A DNA stretch of 64,000 nucleotides from Microbulbifer marinus (GTDB taxonomy: Bacteria > Pseudomonadota > Gammaproteobacteria > Pseudomonadales > Cellvibrionaceae): the NCBI RefSeq assembly GCF_900107725.1, contig NZ_FNQO01000001.1, positions 1,418,458 to 1,482,457 on the forward strand, in the 5' to 3' direction. The notes beneath the pieces are model-generated. The model made no database searches. It was not told the DNA's origin and saw only the letters and a list, made by a program, of their open reading frames with translations. The translations under genes were made by a program, and so were the position numbers. Shown one piece after another: positions 11,391 through 21,278 of this stretch; position 1 is the first letter of the stretch, and each line of letters begins with the position of its first letter.

Positions 11391-12793
11391 TCGGCACCTC
11401 CCGTGGTCGGGCTACCGGAGAGCGCCGCAACCGCGCGGCGGAAATCGTCGCCGCGCGCCTCGAAATTGCTGTACATATCGAAGCTGGCGCAGGCAGGCGA
11501 CAGCAGTACATAGTCACCTTTCGCGGCCAGTGCCCGCGCCTGCGCTACCGCGTCCCCCATGGAGGCGGCGCGGTGAATCTCGGTTTTTCCCTCGAATACC
11601 TGTGCGATCTTGTCCCCGTCAACGCCGATGGTGACCAGCGCGCGCAGTGCGCCGGCGGATTCCGCCAGCGGCGCAAAGTCGGCGCCCTTGCCGTCGCCAC
11701 CGGCGATCAGCACTATCTTGTTCGTTGCGGTTGCGAGTCCGTCCAGCGCGGCGCGCGTAGCACCGACGTTGGTGCCCTTGGAATCATTGACAAAGGTGAC
11801 ACCGTCCAGATCCGCCACCCGCTCGCAGCGGTGCGGCAGGCCGTTGAAACTACGCAGTACCGAAAGCATCGCGGCCATCGGCAGGTTCACCGCATTGCCC
11901 AGCGCCAGCGCCGCCAGCGCATTGGCAACATTGTGTCTGCCGACCATGGCCAGCTCGCCGACCGGCAACAGTTTTTCCATCCCCTGCACCAGCCACTCTT
12001 CCTGTTTTCCGCTTTCGCGGGTGCCGGCGAAGCTGCGCAGGCCGAACTGCTGTAGGTCCGGCTGATCCAGGCCGAAACTCCACTCGCGGCTGTCGCGGGA
12101 CAGCGGTCCGCGTGTCAGCGGATCGGCACGATTCACCACCAGCTGTTTGGCATTGCGGTAAATACGCTGCTTGGCGCGGTGGTAATCCGCCAGGCTGGCG
12201 TAGCGGTCCATATGGTCCGCACTCAGATTCAGGATCGTCGCAACAGAGGGCGCCAGGGAATAGGTTGTTTCCAGCTGGAAGCTGGAAAGCTCCAGCACGA
12301 ACAACTGCGGCAGAGCCTGAGCCAGCAGATCCAGCACCGGCACACCGATATTGCCACCCACCCGCACATCCACCCCGGCCTGCTCCGCCATCAGGCCCAC
12401 CAGCGTGGTGACAGTGCTCTTGCCGTTGGAGCCGGTGATGGCGACGACTTGCGGCGGCTGTTCGAGGCGAGCCAGTTCGCGCGCGAACAGCTCGATGTCG
12501 CCGATGACCGGAATTCCCGCGTCGGCCGCCTGCTGCAGCGCCGGCTCTGCCAGTGCGATACCCGGGCTGGCGATGATTTCGCTGGCGGCGAGCATCGTTG
12601 CGGCATTCAGCGGCCCGGTTTCCACCGGCACCTCTGGGAATTCCTCGCGAAAGGCATCCAGCCCCGGCGGCTGTTGGCGGCTGTCAGCGACCACGGGGGA
12701 AAAACCGGCGCGCAGCAGGAAGCGCACTACCGAACGACCGGTAGCGCCCATGCCGATTACCACTTTTTTCTCCGAAGTCGCGATCAGGCTCAT
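11387..12793 (-). CDS. murD: UDP-N-acetylmuramoylalanine--D-glutamate ligase MurD
   Basis: Cytoplasmic ATP-dependent ligase adding D-Glu to UDP-MurNAc-L-Ala. The 468-residue protein has an N-terminal Rossmann-like start (VVIGMGATGRSVVRFL), the ATP loop GSNGKST at 121-127, the Mur ligase motif LSADHMDRYASL, and the C-terminal motif VNDSKGTNVGATRAALDGL. It starts 25 bases after mraY ends and overlaps ftsW by four bases. Confidence 0.98.
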   Translation of the reverse strand: MSLIATSEKKVVIGMGATGRSVVRFLLRAGFSPVVADSRQQPPGLDAFREEFPEVPVETGPLNAATMLAASEIIASPGIALAEPALQQAADAGIPVIGDIELFARELARLEQPPQVVAITGSNGKSTVTTLVGLMAEQAGVDVRVGGNIGVPVLDLLAQALPQLFVLELSSFQLETTYSLAPSVATILNLSADHMDRYASLADYHRAKQRIYRNAKQLVVNRADPLTRGPLSRDSREWSFGLDQPDLQQFGLRSFAGTRESGKQEEWLVQGMEKLLPVGELAMVGRHNVANALAALALGNAVNLPMAAMLSVLRSFNGLPHRCERVADLDGVTFVNDSKGTNVGATRAALDGLATATNKIVLIAGGDGKGADFAPLAESAGALRALVTIGVDGDKIAQVFEGKTEIHRAASMGDAVAQARALAAKGDYVLLSPACASFDMYSNFEARGDDFRRAVAALSGSPTTGGAE

Positions 12794-12818
12794 TGCTTTT
12801 GTTATCGCCGTTTTACTT

Positions 12819-13904
12819 TTATCTAAGTTTCAGTGTTGCCAGGCCGGCCAGTACCAGCACCACGGTGATGATCCAGAAGCGCACGATCACGCGCGGCTCC
12901 GGCCAGCCTTTCAGTTCAAAATGGTGATGCAGCGGCGCCATGCGGAAAATGCGCTTGCCGGTCAGCTTGAACGACGCTACCTGCAGGATGACCGATACGG
13001 TTTCCATCACGAAAACGCCCCCCATAATGAACAGCACGATCTCGTGGCGGGTGATCACCGCAATGATGCCGAGCGCCGCGCCCAGTGCCAGCGCACCCAC
13101 ATCCCCCATAAATACCTGGGCCGGATAAGTGTTGAACCACAGGAAGCCGAGGCCGGCGCCACCTAGCGCCGCACAGAAGACCGCGAGTTCTCCGGCTCCG
13201 GGGATCGACGGAATATGCAGGTAATTGGCGAATTCCACGTGGCCGGCCAGGTAGGCGATAACACCGAGGGCACCGCCGACCATGACCGTCGGCATGATTG
13301 CCAGGCCGTCGAGACCGTCGGTCAGGTTCACCGCATTACTGGAGCCGACCACAACGAAGTAGGTCAGCAGAATGAAGAACGCTGGCCCCAGGTCGATGGC
13401 GACGTCCTTGAAGAATGGCACGAAGAACTGCGTTTCCGCCGGGCTGGTGGCACTCATGAACAGATAGATAGCGGCACCCAGACCGGCGATCGACTGCCAG
13501 AAATATTTCCAGCGCGCAATCAGACCCCGCGGATTCTTGTGCACGACTTTCTTGTAATCGTCGACAAAGCCCACGGCGCCGAAAATAAAGGTCACTATCA
13601 GGGTTACCCACACATAGCGATTGCTCAGATCTGACCACAGCAGCGCCGAGGAAAAGATGGAGGCAAGAATCAGCGTACCGCCCATGGTCGGGGTGCCGGA
13701 CTTGCTCAGATGGGTTTGCGGACCGTCATCGCGCACCGCCTGCCCCACCTGCAGCTGGTTCAGCCAGGTGATCATGCGCGGACCGACGATGAGCGAAGTA
13801 CCCAGCGCGGTCAGTGCCGCCAGGATCGCGCGCACAGTCAGGTAATTGAACACCGCGAAGGTGCTCACGTGTTGTTGCAGTACTTCTGCCAGCCAGAGCA
13901 GCAT
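12819..13904 (-). CDS. mraY: Phospho-MurNAc-pentapeptide transferase MraY
   Basis: Integral membrane enzyme transferring phospho-MurNAc-pentapeptide to undecaprenyl phosphate to make lipid I. The 361-residue protein has about ten membrane segments. Catalytic aspartates are visible in [22 protein letters not shown] and [12 protein letters not shown], followed by the [11 protein letters not shown] motif. The start overlaps the murF stop (TAATG). Confidence 0.98.
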   Translation of the reverse strand: MLLWLAEVLQQHVSTFAVFNYLTVRAILAALTALGTSLIVGPRMITWLNQLQVGQAVRDDGPQTHLSKSGTPTMGGTLILASIFSSALLWSDLSNRYVWVTLIVTFIFGAVGFVDDYKKVVHKNPRGLIARWKYFWQSIAGLGAAIYLFMSATSPAETQFFVPFFKDVAIDLGPAFFILLTYFVVVGSSNAVNLTDGLDGLAIMPTVMVGGALGVIAYLAGHVEFANYLHIPSIPGAGELAVFCAALGGAGLGFLWFNTYPAQVFMGDVGALALGAALGIIAVITRHEIVLFIMGGVFVMETVSVILQVASFKLTGKRIFRMAPLHHHFELKGWPEPRVIVRFWIITVVLVLAGLATLKLR

Positions 13905-15283
13905 TAGTTATCCTCTCCGTCGTTCCCGGTCAGTGCCTGCACGATCAGTTCCATGCGGGCACTGCGGGAACCCTTCACCAACACCGTGGTGTCTTTATTC
14001 AGTTCGTGAGACAGCGCCGCCACCAGCGGCTCTCTGTCCCGGTAGTTGTGCAGCGGCTGGTGCCGCCCCGCACTGAAGGCGACACTGGCGGCAGTCCCCA
14101 GGGGTCCCAGGGTAAACAGCGCATCCAGTCCGCGCTCCCTCGCCAGCTCGCCGATTTGGCGGTGCATCTCCTCTGCATCCGCACCCAGCTCGGCCATATC
14201 GCCGAGCACCAGGATTCTTTTGCCAGCGCGCTGTGCCAGCAGCTCAATCGCCGCGCCGACCGAGCCGGGATTGGCGTTGTAGCTGTCGTCGATAATCGTC
14301 GCGCCCTGCGGGCTGCGCTGCTCCTGCAGGCGACCGGCCACACCGCTCACGTTACCGAGGCCGCTGGCGATATCCGCCGCCGGCACGCCGGCGGCAAAGG
14401 CACAGCCGGCGGCAACCAATGCGTTGTGCACATTGTGCTCACCGAGCAGCTGCAATTTCACCGGATGCGCCAGGCCCTCGATCACCAGATCAAAGGACGG
14501 GCAGCCGTGTTCATCCATATCGATATTGTCGGCGTGAATCCCACACTGATGCCCCAGGCCTACTTCCAGGCTGCGCACGCCCTCCGGCATATGGTCGCGC
14601 CAGTAATCCGCATAACCGTCATCGGCATTGATCACCGCGGTGCCGCCGACTTCGAGGCCGGTGTAAATCTGCCCCTTCGCCTTGGCGATCGCCGCCACGG
14701 AGCCGAAGCCTTCCACGTGCGCGGGCATCACATTGTTGACCGCGCTTACCTGCGGCTTACCGATACTGCACAGGTAGCTGATGTCGTCTGGGCCGTTCGC
14801 GCCCATTTCCAGAATCAGCACGTCGTGATCCGCCGACAGCCCGAACAATGTCATCGGCAGGCCGAACTGGTTGTTCAGGTTGCCGCGCGTCACGCAGGGG
14901 TTGTGGCGCTGGGCAAAAATAGCGGACAACATTTCCTTGACCGTGGTCTTGCCGCAGGAGCCGGTAATCGCGATTACACGGCCCTTGAACTGCTCGCGGC
15001 ACAACTGGCCGATCTGGCCGAGCGCGATGGTCGTGTCCGGCACGCGCCACTGCGGCAGTTTGCAACCGGGAATTTCCCGCTCGACTACCAGCCCCAGCAC
15101 CTGCCCTTCCAGTTCTCCCACAAAATCGTGCGCATCAAAGTTTTCGCCCATCAGTGCAACAAACAGTGCCTGTGGATCCAGTTTGCGCGTGTCGGTGCAT
15201 ACGCGATCAAACTGCACCGAGCCGTTAACCAGCTCGCCGCCAAAGCGACCCTGTAACTGTTGCAGAGAAAGCGGACTGATCAC
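13904..15283 (-). CDS. murF: UDP-MurNAc-tripeptide--D-Ala-D-Ala ligase MurF
   Basis: Cytoplasmic ATP-dependent ligase that completes the pentapeptide precursor by adding D-Ala-D-Ala. The 459-residue protein has a short N-terminal UDP-binding domain, the ATP loop GSCGKTT at 108-114, and the C-terminal motif [18 protein letters not shown]. It overlaps murE by four bases and mraY by one. Its substrate D-Ala-D-Ala must come from a Ddl encoded outside this window. Confidence 0.98.
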   Translation of the reverse strand: MISPLSLQQLQGRFGGELVNGSVQFDRVCTDTRKLDPQALFVALMGENFDAHDFVGELEGQVLGLVVEREIPGCKLPQWRVPDTTIALGQIGQLCREQFKGRVIAITGSCGKTTVKEMLSAIFAQRHNPCVTRGNLNNQFGLPMTLFGLSADHDVLILEMGANGPDDISYLCSIGKPQVSAVNNVMPAHVEGFGSVAAIAKAKGQIYTGLEVGGTAVINADDGYADYWRDHMPEGVRSLEVGLGHQCGIHADNIDMDEHGCPSFDLVIEGLAHPVKLQLLGEHNVHNALVAAGCAFAAGVPAADIASGLGNVSGVAGRLQEQRSPQGATIIDDSYNANPGSVGAAIELLAQRAGKRILVLGDMAELGADAEEMHRQIGELARERGLDALFTLGPLGTAASVAFSAGRHQPLHNYRDREPLVAALSHELNKDTTVLVKGSRSARMELIVQALTGNDGEDN

Positions 15284-16818
15284 TCGGCTTCCCCCTTGAT
15301 TTCGCTGGCCTGCGCCTGTTTGCCGGCACGCCGCTGCAGTGCCGCTGTGGCCTGCTCGCGGTCGCAGAAGTGAATTTTTTCACTGCCGATAATCTGGTAG
15401 TCCTCGTGCCCCTTACCCGCAATCAGGACGATATCGCCGGGCTGTGCAGACGCCACGGCGCGCGCGATAGCAGCGGCGCGATCGATTTCCACTTCGATAT
15501 TGCTGGCCGCGCCCTCGAGAATATCGTCGATGATTTTCTGCGGTTCCTCACTGCGCGGGTTGTCGCTGGTGACGATGGCGTGATCGGCCATCTCCGAGGC
15601 AATACGGCCCATAGGCGCGCGCTTGCCGGTGTCGCGGTCGCCGCCGCAGCCGAATACGCACCATAGTTTGCCGCGGCAGTAAGGGCGCGCCGCCGCCAGT
15701 GCCGCGCGCAGCGCATCCGGGGTGTGGGCGTAGTCCACCAGCACACCCACTTCTCCATTGGCATCCGCGCTATCGGCCTTTACCCGCTCCATGCGGCCGG
15801 GCACCGGTTTGATGGTCGGGAAAACCGCGAGAATGTCTGCAAACGGCATACCCGCGGACGCCGCCGCGGCCACCACCGCCAGCGCGTTGTGAATATTGAA
15901 ATCACCGATCAGCGGCGCCTGCAGCTCGCCACTGCCCCAGGGCGTAGTCAGCTGTACGGAGAATCCGCCCTCGTGGCGACGCAAATCGGTCGCGTGCAGG
16001 TCACCCGCCTGCAGTCCATAGGTAATGACTTTCAGGTTGCGCAGCCGGCAGCGCTCAGCGAGTTGCGCACCGAAGGGGTCGTCGAGGTTGATAATGCCGC
16101 GCTTCAGCTTCGGCAGGCCGAACAGCTTTTCCTTGGCGGCACCGTAGGCGGCCATGTTGCCGTGGTAATCCAGATGGTCTCGCGACAGGTTGGTGAAGAT
16201 CGCGGTATCGAAAATCAGCCCGTGTACCCGCCCCTGTGACAGGGAGTGGGAGGAAACTTCCATCGCCGCGGCGCGCACCCCCTGATCGCGGAAGGCGGCA
16301 TAATCCGCCTGCAGACGCACCGGATCCGGCGTGGTGAGGCCGGTTTCCTGCAGCTCGATGTTGCCGTCGTTCCAGACGCCGTTGCCGATAGTGCCCATCA
16401 GCGCGGCGCTGCCGAAATGACGCGCCAGCAGCTGCGATGTCAGGTAGGCGCAAGTGGTCTTGCCGTTGGTACCGGTCACGCCGACCAGGTGAATCTGGTC
16501 CGTGGGGTTGCCGTAGAAACGCGCAGCGATTTCACCGACACGCTTGGCCAAGCCCGGCACGCTGACGACTTCGATACCGTCGCGGCTCTTGCATTCCAGC
16601 TTGTCACCGTCGGCCAGTACCGCACCGGCGCCGGCGGCAATGGCCGCATCTATATATTCACGCCCGTCGACGACGGTGCCTCGCAGGGCCATAAACACAT
16701 CGCCCGGCTGCACTTGGCGGCTGTCCAGCGCCACGCCGGTCACCGCCACGTCGGGGATGCCGGCGTAGCCAGGGACAAGCTCCTGAAGGGAAATACTTTG
16801 TTGTTCGCGCTGAGTCAC
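15280..16818 (-). CDS. murE: UDP-MurNAc-dipeptide--meso-diaminopimelate ligase MurE
   Basis: Cytoplasmic ligase adding the third residue of the stem peptide. The 512-residue protein has the ATP loop GTNGKTT at 116-122 and the motif TSDNPRSEEP near residue 425. DNPR is the known signature for meso-diaminopimelate rather than lysine specificity, so the wall is of the Gram-negative A1gamma type. It overlaps ftsI and murF by four bases each. Confidence 0.98.
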   Translation of the reverse strand: MTQREQQSISLQELVPGYAGIPDVAVTGVALDSRQVQPGDVFMALRGTVVDGREYIDAAIAAGAGAVLADGDKLECKSRDGIEVVSVPGLAKRVGEIAARFYGNPTDQIHLVGVTGTNGKTTCAYLTSQLLARHFGSAALMGTIGNGVWNDGNIELQETGLTTPDPVRLQADYAAFRDQGVRAAAMEVSSHSLSQGRVHGLIFDTAIFTNLSRDHLDYHGNMAAYGAAKEKLFGLPKLKRGIINLDDPFGAQLAERCRLRNLKVITYGLQAGDLHATDLRRHEGGFSVQLTTPWGSGELQAPLIGDFNIHNALAVVAAAASAGMPFADILAVFPTIKPVPGRMERVKADSADANGEVGVLVDYAHTPDALRAALAAARPYCRGKLWCVFGCGGDRDTGKRAPMGRIASEMADHAIVTSDNPRSEEPQKIIDDILEGAASNIEVEIDRAAAIARAVASAQPGDIVLIAGKGHEDYQIIGSEKIHFCDREQATAALQRRAGKQAQASEIKGEAE

Positions 16819-18575
16819 GATTTTTTACCTCTTTCGCTCAACTGCGCAGCCAGCTGCCGCTCTGCCGGCTGCAGCTCTGCGGGCGGCACCTGCAGCAGGC
16901 GCATGGCGCCGGCCATTACCGAACCGAATACCGGCGCGGCCACTTCGCCGCCGTAGTACTTTGCCCGACTCGGGTCGTCGATCACCACCACCGCGGCCAG
17001 GCGCGGTCTGTCGGCCGGGATAAAGCCCGCAAATACCGAGCGGTAGCGATTGTCGGCATAGCCGTCGCTGCCCACTTTGTGCACGGTACCGGTCTTGCCG
17101 GCCACCCGATACCCTTCGACTGCCGCGCGGCTGCCGGTACCCTGTTTGCTGATGACCGTTTCCAGCATCGCCGTAACCTGCCGAGCCAGCGGCCCTTCGA
17201 CGACCCGCTCCGGCTCCGCCGCCACTTTATCGCCGGACAAAACCAAAGAAACCGGGCGCTTGAGCCCGGCGTTGGCCAGCACACTGTAGGCCTGGGCCAG
17301 CTGCACCCCGTTTACTGTTAAACCGTAGCCGAAGGCGAAGTTGGCCCGCTCGATAGGGTGCCAACGACCGCGGCTGGGCAGTATCCCCGCGGCCTCGCCA
17401 GGGAAGCCGCTGCCGACGCTCTCCCCCAGCCCCAGGCGGTAAAAGAGTTCCCGCAGCGAGTTTGGTTCCAGATCCAGGGCGATTTTTGTAATGCCGACCT
17501 GGCTCGACTTGGTGATCACCTTGGTCAGGTCGATCTTGCCGTAGTTCCGGTGATCCACCAGGGTCTTGCCGGGCAGGCGGATATATCCGGGGCTGGTATC
17601 GATCGGCGTATGCGGCTGATAGCGGCCGGTTTCCAGCGCCGCCAACGCGGTCAGTGGTTTGACCGTGGAACCCGGCTCGAACTGGTCGATCAGGGCGCGG
17701 TTGCGCATCGCTGCCACCTTGACGCCGCGGCGGTTGTTCGGATTGAACGAGGGCTGGTTGGCCATCGCCAGTACGTCACCGCTGTGGGTATCCAGGATCA
17801 CCATAAAGCCGGAAGCGGCGCCATTTTCGCTCACCGCCCGCTTCAGCTCACGATAGGCCAGGTACTGCAGGCGCATATCGATGGACAGGCGCAGATCGCG
17901 ACCCGGGCGCGCCTCGCGCTTGGTAGCCAGGTCCTGCACGGTGCGCCCCTTCAGATCCTTGACCACCTGCTGGGCACCCGGCTGACCGGACAGCCAGTCG
18001 TTGTAGGCCAGCTCCAGACCCTCCTGGCCGCGATCATCAATATCAGTAAAGCCCAGCAGCTGCGCCACTACCTCACCGGCGGGATAGAAGCGGCGATATT
18101 CCTTCTTGCTGTAGACACCGGCGGTATCCAGGCTCAACACCTTGCCCGCCTGCTCGGGCGACAGGTGGCGGCGCAGGTACATGAATTCCTTGTTGCGGTA
18201 TTTGTCGAGGCGCTTGGCCAGGGCCCCGGGCTTCATTTCCAGCGCGGTAGCCAGGCGGCGCAGCTCATCGGCACTGGCTTCGCGCAGCAGTTGCGGGTTG
18301 GCCCAGAGGCTGTGTACCGGCGTGCTCACCGCCAGCAACTCGCCGTTGCGATCCACGATCGAGCCGCGATAGGCCGCGATCTCCTCGGTGCGGATGGTGC
18401 GGGCGCGCCCCTGATCCTGCAGGAAACGGTAGCCTCGCTCCGCTTCGGGCAGCACCTGCAACCGTGCCAGATGTAACACCAGGGCCAGGGCGAGCAGGCA
18501 CAACAGGGCCGCCACCAGCGCGAAGCGCCAGCGGGCGATACCCGGTTGAACCTGCTCTTTCCTGACTGCGCCCAT
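16815..18575 (-). CDS. ftsI: Peptidoglycan D,D-transpeptidase FtsI (PBP3)
   Basis: Septal class B penicillin-binding protein that cross-links peptidoglycan with FtsW. The 586-residue protein has an N-terminal membrane anchor (about 17-38), a dimerisation/pedestal domain (about 60-220) and a transpeptidase domain. The nucleophile lies in STVK (303-306) and the KTGT motif is at 494-497. The second motif, normally SxN, reads SSQ at 357-359 (reported separately). The ATG at 18575 lies 41 bases after ftsL. Confidence 0.97.
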   Translation of the reverse strand: MGAVRKEQVQPGIARWRFALVAALLCLLALALVLHLARLQVLPEAERGYRFLQDQGRARTIRTEEIAAYRGSIVDRNGELLAVSTPVHSLWANPQLLREASADELRRLATALEMKPGALAKRLDKYRNKEFMYLRRHLSPEQAGKVLSLDTAGVYSKKEYRRFYPAGEVVAQLLGFTDIDDRGQEGLELAYNDWLSGQPGAQQVVKDLKGRTVQDLATKREARPGRDLRLSIDMRLQYLAYRELKRAVSENGAASGFMVILDTHSGDVLAMANQPSFNPNNRRGVKVAAMRNRALIDQFEPGSTVKPLTALAALETGRYQPHTPIDTSPGYIRLPGKTLVDHRNYGKIDLTKVITKSSQVGITKIALDLEPNSLRELFYRLGLGESVGSGFPGEAAGILPSRGRWHPIERANFAFGYGLTVNGVQLAQAYSVLANAGLKRPVSLVLSGDKVAAEPERVVEGPLARQVTAMLETVISKQGTGSRAAVEGYRVAGKTGTVHKVGSDGYADNRYRSVFAGFIPADRPRLAAVVVIDDPSRAKYYGGEVAAPVFGSVMAGAMRLLQVPPAELQPAERQLAAQLSERGKKS

Positions 18576-18616
18576 AACAAAGTCCCTGTGAGACTTATTC
18601 GATATATTCGTTAACG

Positions 18617-18892
18617 TTATTCTGTCGTCACCAGCACCCGCTCATCCGGTGCCGGTACATGCATATTCAGCTCTTCCCGCGCCACTTTCTCGATGCGGCT
18701 GTAGGCGGACCAGGCCCCCTTTTCGAGCAGTAACCGCTCCTGCTCGTAGCGCAACTCGTCGCGGGTCTTTTGCGCCTGCACCAGTTGTGCCGTCAGCTCC
18801 CGGCTACGCTGGGTGGTCTGCACCACTGCCAGGGCCGAGGCGATGGTGGCAAGCCACAGCAGCGCCACCACAAGTATCCTTTTCCCGCTCAA
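18617..18892 (-). CDS. ftsL: Cell division protein FtsL
   Basis: Small bitopic divisome protein forming the FtsQLB complex that activates FtsWI. The 91-residue protein has one membrane segment (about 5-24) followed by a coiled coil (about 27-60, rich in Gln, Arg, Glu and Leu). The match is by size, topology and its place between rsmH and ftsI. Its start overlaps the rsmH stop by four bases (ATGA). Confidence 0.95.
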   Translation of the reverse strand: MSGKRILVVALLWLATIASALAVVQTTQRSRELTAQLVQAQKTRDELRYEQERLLLEKGAWSAYSRIEKVAREELNMHVPAPDERVLVTTE

Positions 18893-19815
18893 CCCAGCTT
18901 CTCCGCGACGCGCATTACCGCACTGCGTGAGCGCAGGTTCTCATCCACTTCCACCGTGTCGGCCTTGACCGCCTTGCCGACGGAGCGCAGCGTCTTGACG
19001 ATCTGGCTGTCCATCACTGGCAGCCCGCGCGGCAGCTTCGGGCCGCGTTCCTTGTCACGAATAAAACGCTTCACGATGCGGTCTTCCAGTGAGTGGAAGC
19101 TGATCACCACTAGCCGGCCGCCGGGGGCCAGCAGCTGTACCGATTTGTCCAGTGCCTGCTGCAGGTCGTCCAGCTCACCGTTGACATGAATACGGATCGC
19201 CTGAAAAACGCGGGTAGCCGGATGCTTGCCCTTTTCCCAGGCGGGATTGGCGGCCTTGACCACTTCCGCCAGATCCAGCGTGCGCTCGAACGGCTTCTCC
19301 GCCCGGCGCCGCACTATGGCGCCGGCCATACGGCGGGCGAAACGCTCCTCGCCGTACTCCTTGAACACCCGCGCCAGCTCCGCTTCCGCTTCCGTGTTGA
19401 CCCACTCCGCCGCACTGATGCCGCGGCTGGTGTCCATGCGCATATCCAGCGGGCCGTCCTGCATAAAACTGAAGCCACGCTCGGCCTGATCCAGCTGTGG
19501 AGAAGAAACTCCCAGATCCAGCAATATGCCGGTCACCTGACCGGCCCTATCCGCTGCGGCCATATCCATATCGGCGAAGGAGCCGTGCCAGATCGAAAAG
19601 CGCTTCTCATTGGCAAAGCGCTCGCGCGCGTAAGCTATCGCCTGCGGATCCTTGTCCACCCCCACGAGGCGGCCATCTTCGTTCAACCGCTCCAGAATCG
19701 CCGCGCTGTGACCGCCGCGACCGAAAGTACCGTCTATATAAAAGCCGCCCGGGTCGGTGACCAGGGCGTCCACGGCCTCGCGCAACAACACACTGCGATG
19801 CAGTTCTTGAGACAC
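18889..19815 (-). CDS. rsmH: 16S rRNA (cytosine-1402 N4)-methyltransferase RsmH (MraW)
   Basis: SAM-dependent methyltransferase acting on C1402 in the ribosomal P site. The 308-residue protein begins with the family signature [13 protein letters not shown], has the SAM-binding segment [17 protein letters not shown], the [20 protein letters not shown] block and [12 protein letters not shown] near the C-terminus. It is the second gene of the dcw operon, 12 bases after mraZ. Confidence 0.98.
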   Translation of the reverse strand: MSQELHRSVLLREAVDALVTDPGGFYIDGTFGRGGHSAAILERLNEDGRLVGVDKDPQAIAYARERFANEKRFSIWHGSFADMDMAAADRAGQVTGILLDLGVSSPQLDQAERGFSFMQDGPLDMRMDTSRGISAAEWVNTEAEAELARVFKEYGEERFARRMAGAIVRRRAEKPFERTLDLAEVVKAANPAWEKGKHPATRVFQAIRIHVNGELDDLQQALDKSVQLLAPGGRLVVISFHSLEDRIVKRFIRDKERGPKLPRGLPVMDSQIVKTLRSVGKAVKADTVEVDENLRSRSAVMRVAEKLG

Positions 19816-19827
19816 CCTGTGTTCTCC

Positions 19828-20271
19828 TTATAAAGAGAGGGACGCCATCTCTTCCGGCATCTCACCCTCACCCTCACTGTCGTCGAGCCAGGCCATCCAG
19901 CGGTCCTCGCTCCACAACTCCAATTTTTTGCCCTGCCCAACCAGCATCAACTTCTTTTCCAGGCCGGCGTATTCGCGCAGGGTCGGCGGAATCAGTACAC
20001 GGCCGTTGCCGTCCACCTGCAACTCACAGGCATAACCGATCAACAGCCGCTGGGCGCGGCGCGCCACTTTGTTAAAGCTGGACAGTGCTTCAATTTTTGG
20101 AAGAATTTCCTGCCACTGGGGTTCTGGATAAACCAGCAGGCAGCGCTCCTCGGTATGGGCAGTGACAACCAGGCGGCCAGCGCAGTCTTCCAGCAGCGTG
20201 TCACGGACCCGCGCCGGAATGGCCAGACGCCCTTTAGCGTCCATATTGATTGCGTGGCTGCCTAAATACAC
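19828..20271 (-). CDS. mraZ: Transcriptional regulator MraZ
   Basis: SpoVT/AbrB-fold repressor of the dcw operon. The 147-residue protein has the two characteristic half-domains, each with the DxxGR motif: [15 protein letters not shown] near residue 10 and [15 protein letters not shown] near residue 87. The start is a GTG at 20271 with no clear Shine-Dalgarno. A sigma70-like promoter and six MraZ-type boxes upstream indicate autoregulation. The C-terminus is acidic. Confidence 0.97.
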   Translation of the reverse strand: MYLGSHAINMDAKGRLAIPARVRDTLLEDCAGRLVVTAHTEERCLLVYPEPQWQEILPKIEALSSFNKVARRAQRLLIGYACELQVDGNGRVLIPPTLREYAGLEKKLMLVGQGKKLELWSEDRWMAWLDDSEGEGEMPEEMASLSL

Positions 20272-20392
20272 TGGATATTCGTGTGCGCTTTTTATGCACC
20301 TGCTGGTGCTGTGTGTTTTTTATCGAGCTGCTCTTTATCGATCTCTTATGGGGGGAAACTTTGCGCAATTTTCATCCGCGCGGTGTAAATAC
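20272..20392 (-). other. mraZ leader
   Basis: This 121-base stretch between the MraZ boxes and the mraZ start is predicted transcribed leader. It contains no gene, and I see no convincing stem-loop in it. Confidence 0.4.
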
Positions 20393-20447
20393 CCACTCAC
20401 AACCACGGATGAACCACCAATCTCCACAAATTTCCACTTTTCCCCAC
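20393..20447 (-). promoter_or_regulatory. MraZ operator: six GTGG boxes at 10-11 bp spacing
   Basis: On the minus strand GTGG occurs at 20447-20444, 20437-20434, 20427-20424, 20417-20414, 20406-20403 and 20396-20393, that is at steps of 10, 10, 10, 11 and 10 bases. MraZ is known to bind tandem TGGG-like repeats with a 10-bp period in front of its own gene. The array starts right after the predicted -10 element, so binding should block the start of transcription. Confidence 0.88.
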
Positions 20448-20454
20448 TGCCGAC

Positions 20455-20482
20455 ACTATAAATCTGGACCGCACAAAGTCAA
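20455..20482 (-). promoter_or_regulatory. Promoter of the dcw operon (Pmra)
   Basis: On the minus strand TTGACT (20482-20477), a 16-base spacer and TATAGT (20460-20455) form a near-consensus sigma70 promoter. The MraZ boxes follow directly downstream. Confidence 0.8.
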
Positions 20483-20829
20483 GGAAATCAACGCTAATCC
20501 AGCGCGAAAACCCAGTAATTTCGCGGGCTGCAGAGGAGAAAGATGAAAGAGAGGACGTTTTGCGGCACCACAATTACAAAACGAAGCAAGCACTTACTCT
20601 TCGAAGGTGAGAGATTACTTTAACTTCTGAAGGGAAAAGATTGAAACGAAAAATGTTAGCGGACACCAACAGTGATTGGCACAAACTTCGACAAAATGAT
20701 GCCTCTGTCATGCGCCGCCTGCAAACTGGTGAAAATTTGAGCGGAACAAGTGAGCCGGAAGGCGAGAGGATCATGCTCGCCATCTGTATACAGTCGGCCG
20801 CCCGCGGCAGCAGACACTGGCGATTACGG
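20483..20829. other. Intergenic region between dcw promoter and nsrR, nothing recognised
   Basis: About 350 bases with lower GC content than the flanking genes. Short open frames occur on both strands, but none has a domain I recognise or a good ribosome binding site. A weak hairpin (GGCGAG / CTCGCC near 20760-20785) lacks a T tract. It separates two transcription units that both read leftwards. Confidence 0.4.
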
Positions 20830-21276
20830 TCAGGAGGCGTCCTTTATCGTCAGCAATTCCGCCAACTCCGACTTTTGCCTGCCACCGACGAGATCCGCCA
20901 GCGTGTAGGCGTCCAGGGTCGAGAAGAAGCTTTCCATCGCCTTGGCAAATATCTGCTTCAGCTGACAGGTTGGCGTAATCACGCACTGGTTGTTACCGCC
21001 AAAGCACTCGACCAACTTGCTCTCGTTCTCTAGTTCACGAACCAGCTTACCGATGTTGATATCGCTCGGCTCGGTGTTCAGCCTGACACCGCCATTTTTT
21101 CCGCGAATCGCCTGCAGATAGCCTTTGGCGTTCAGGTCCTGAACGATTTTCATCAGGTGATTCTTGGAGATGTCGTAACTCTTGGCGATATCGCTGATGG
21201 TGCAGAGCCCCTCATTGTTAACCGCCAGGTAAATCAAGACGCGTAGCGAGTAATCGGTGTATCGAGTGATATGCAT
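20830..21276 (-). CDS. nsrR: Nitric-oxide-sensing Rrf2 family repressor NsrR
   Basis: Rrf2-family iron-sulfur repressor that releases DNA on nitrosylation. The 148-residue protein has an N-terminal winged helix (about 1-80) with the RGKNGGVRLN wing (58-67) typical of NsrR, and three cysteines at 91, 98 and 104 that should hold the cluster. The segment ending in DAYTLADLV also matches NsrR. It is 2 bases downstream of a DUF454 gene, with AGGA six bases before the ATG, so the two form an operon. Two NsrR-type operators lie upstream in the divergent promoter region, next to NO-defence genes, supporting NsrR over IscR. Confidence 0.93.
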   Translation of the reverse strand: MHITRYTDYSLRVLIYLAVNNEGLCTISDIAKSYDISKNHLMKIVQDLNAKGYLQAIRGKNGGVRLNTEPSDINIGKLVRELENESKLVECFGGNNQCVITPTCQLKQIFAKAMESFFSTLDAYTLADLVGGRQKSELAELLTIKDAS

Positions 21277-21278
21277 GT

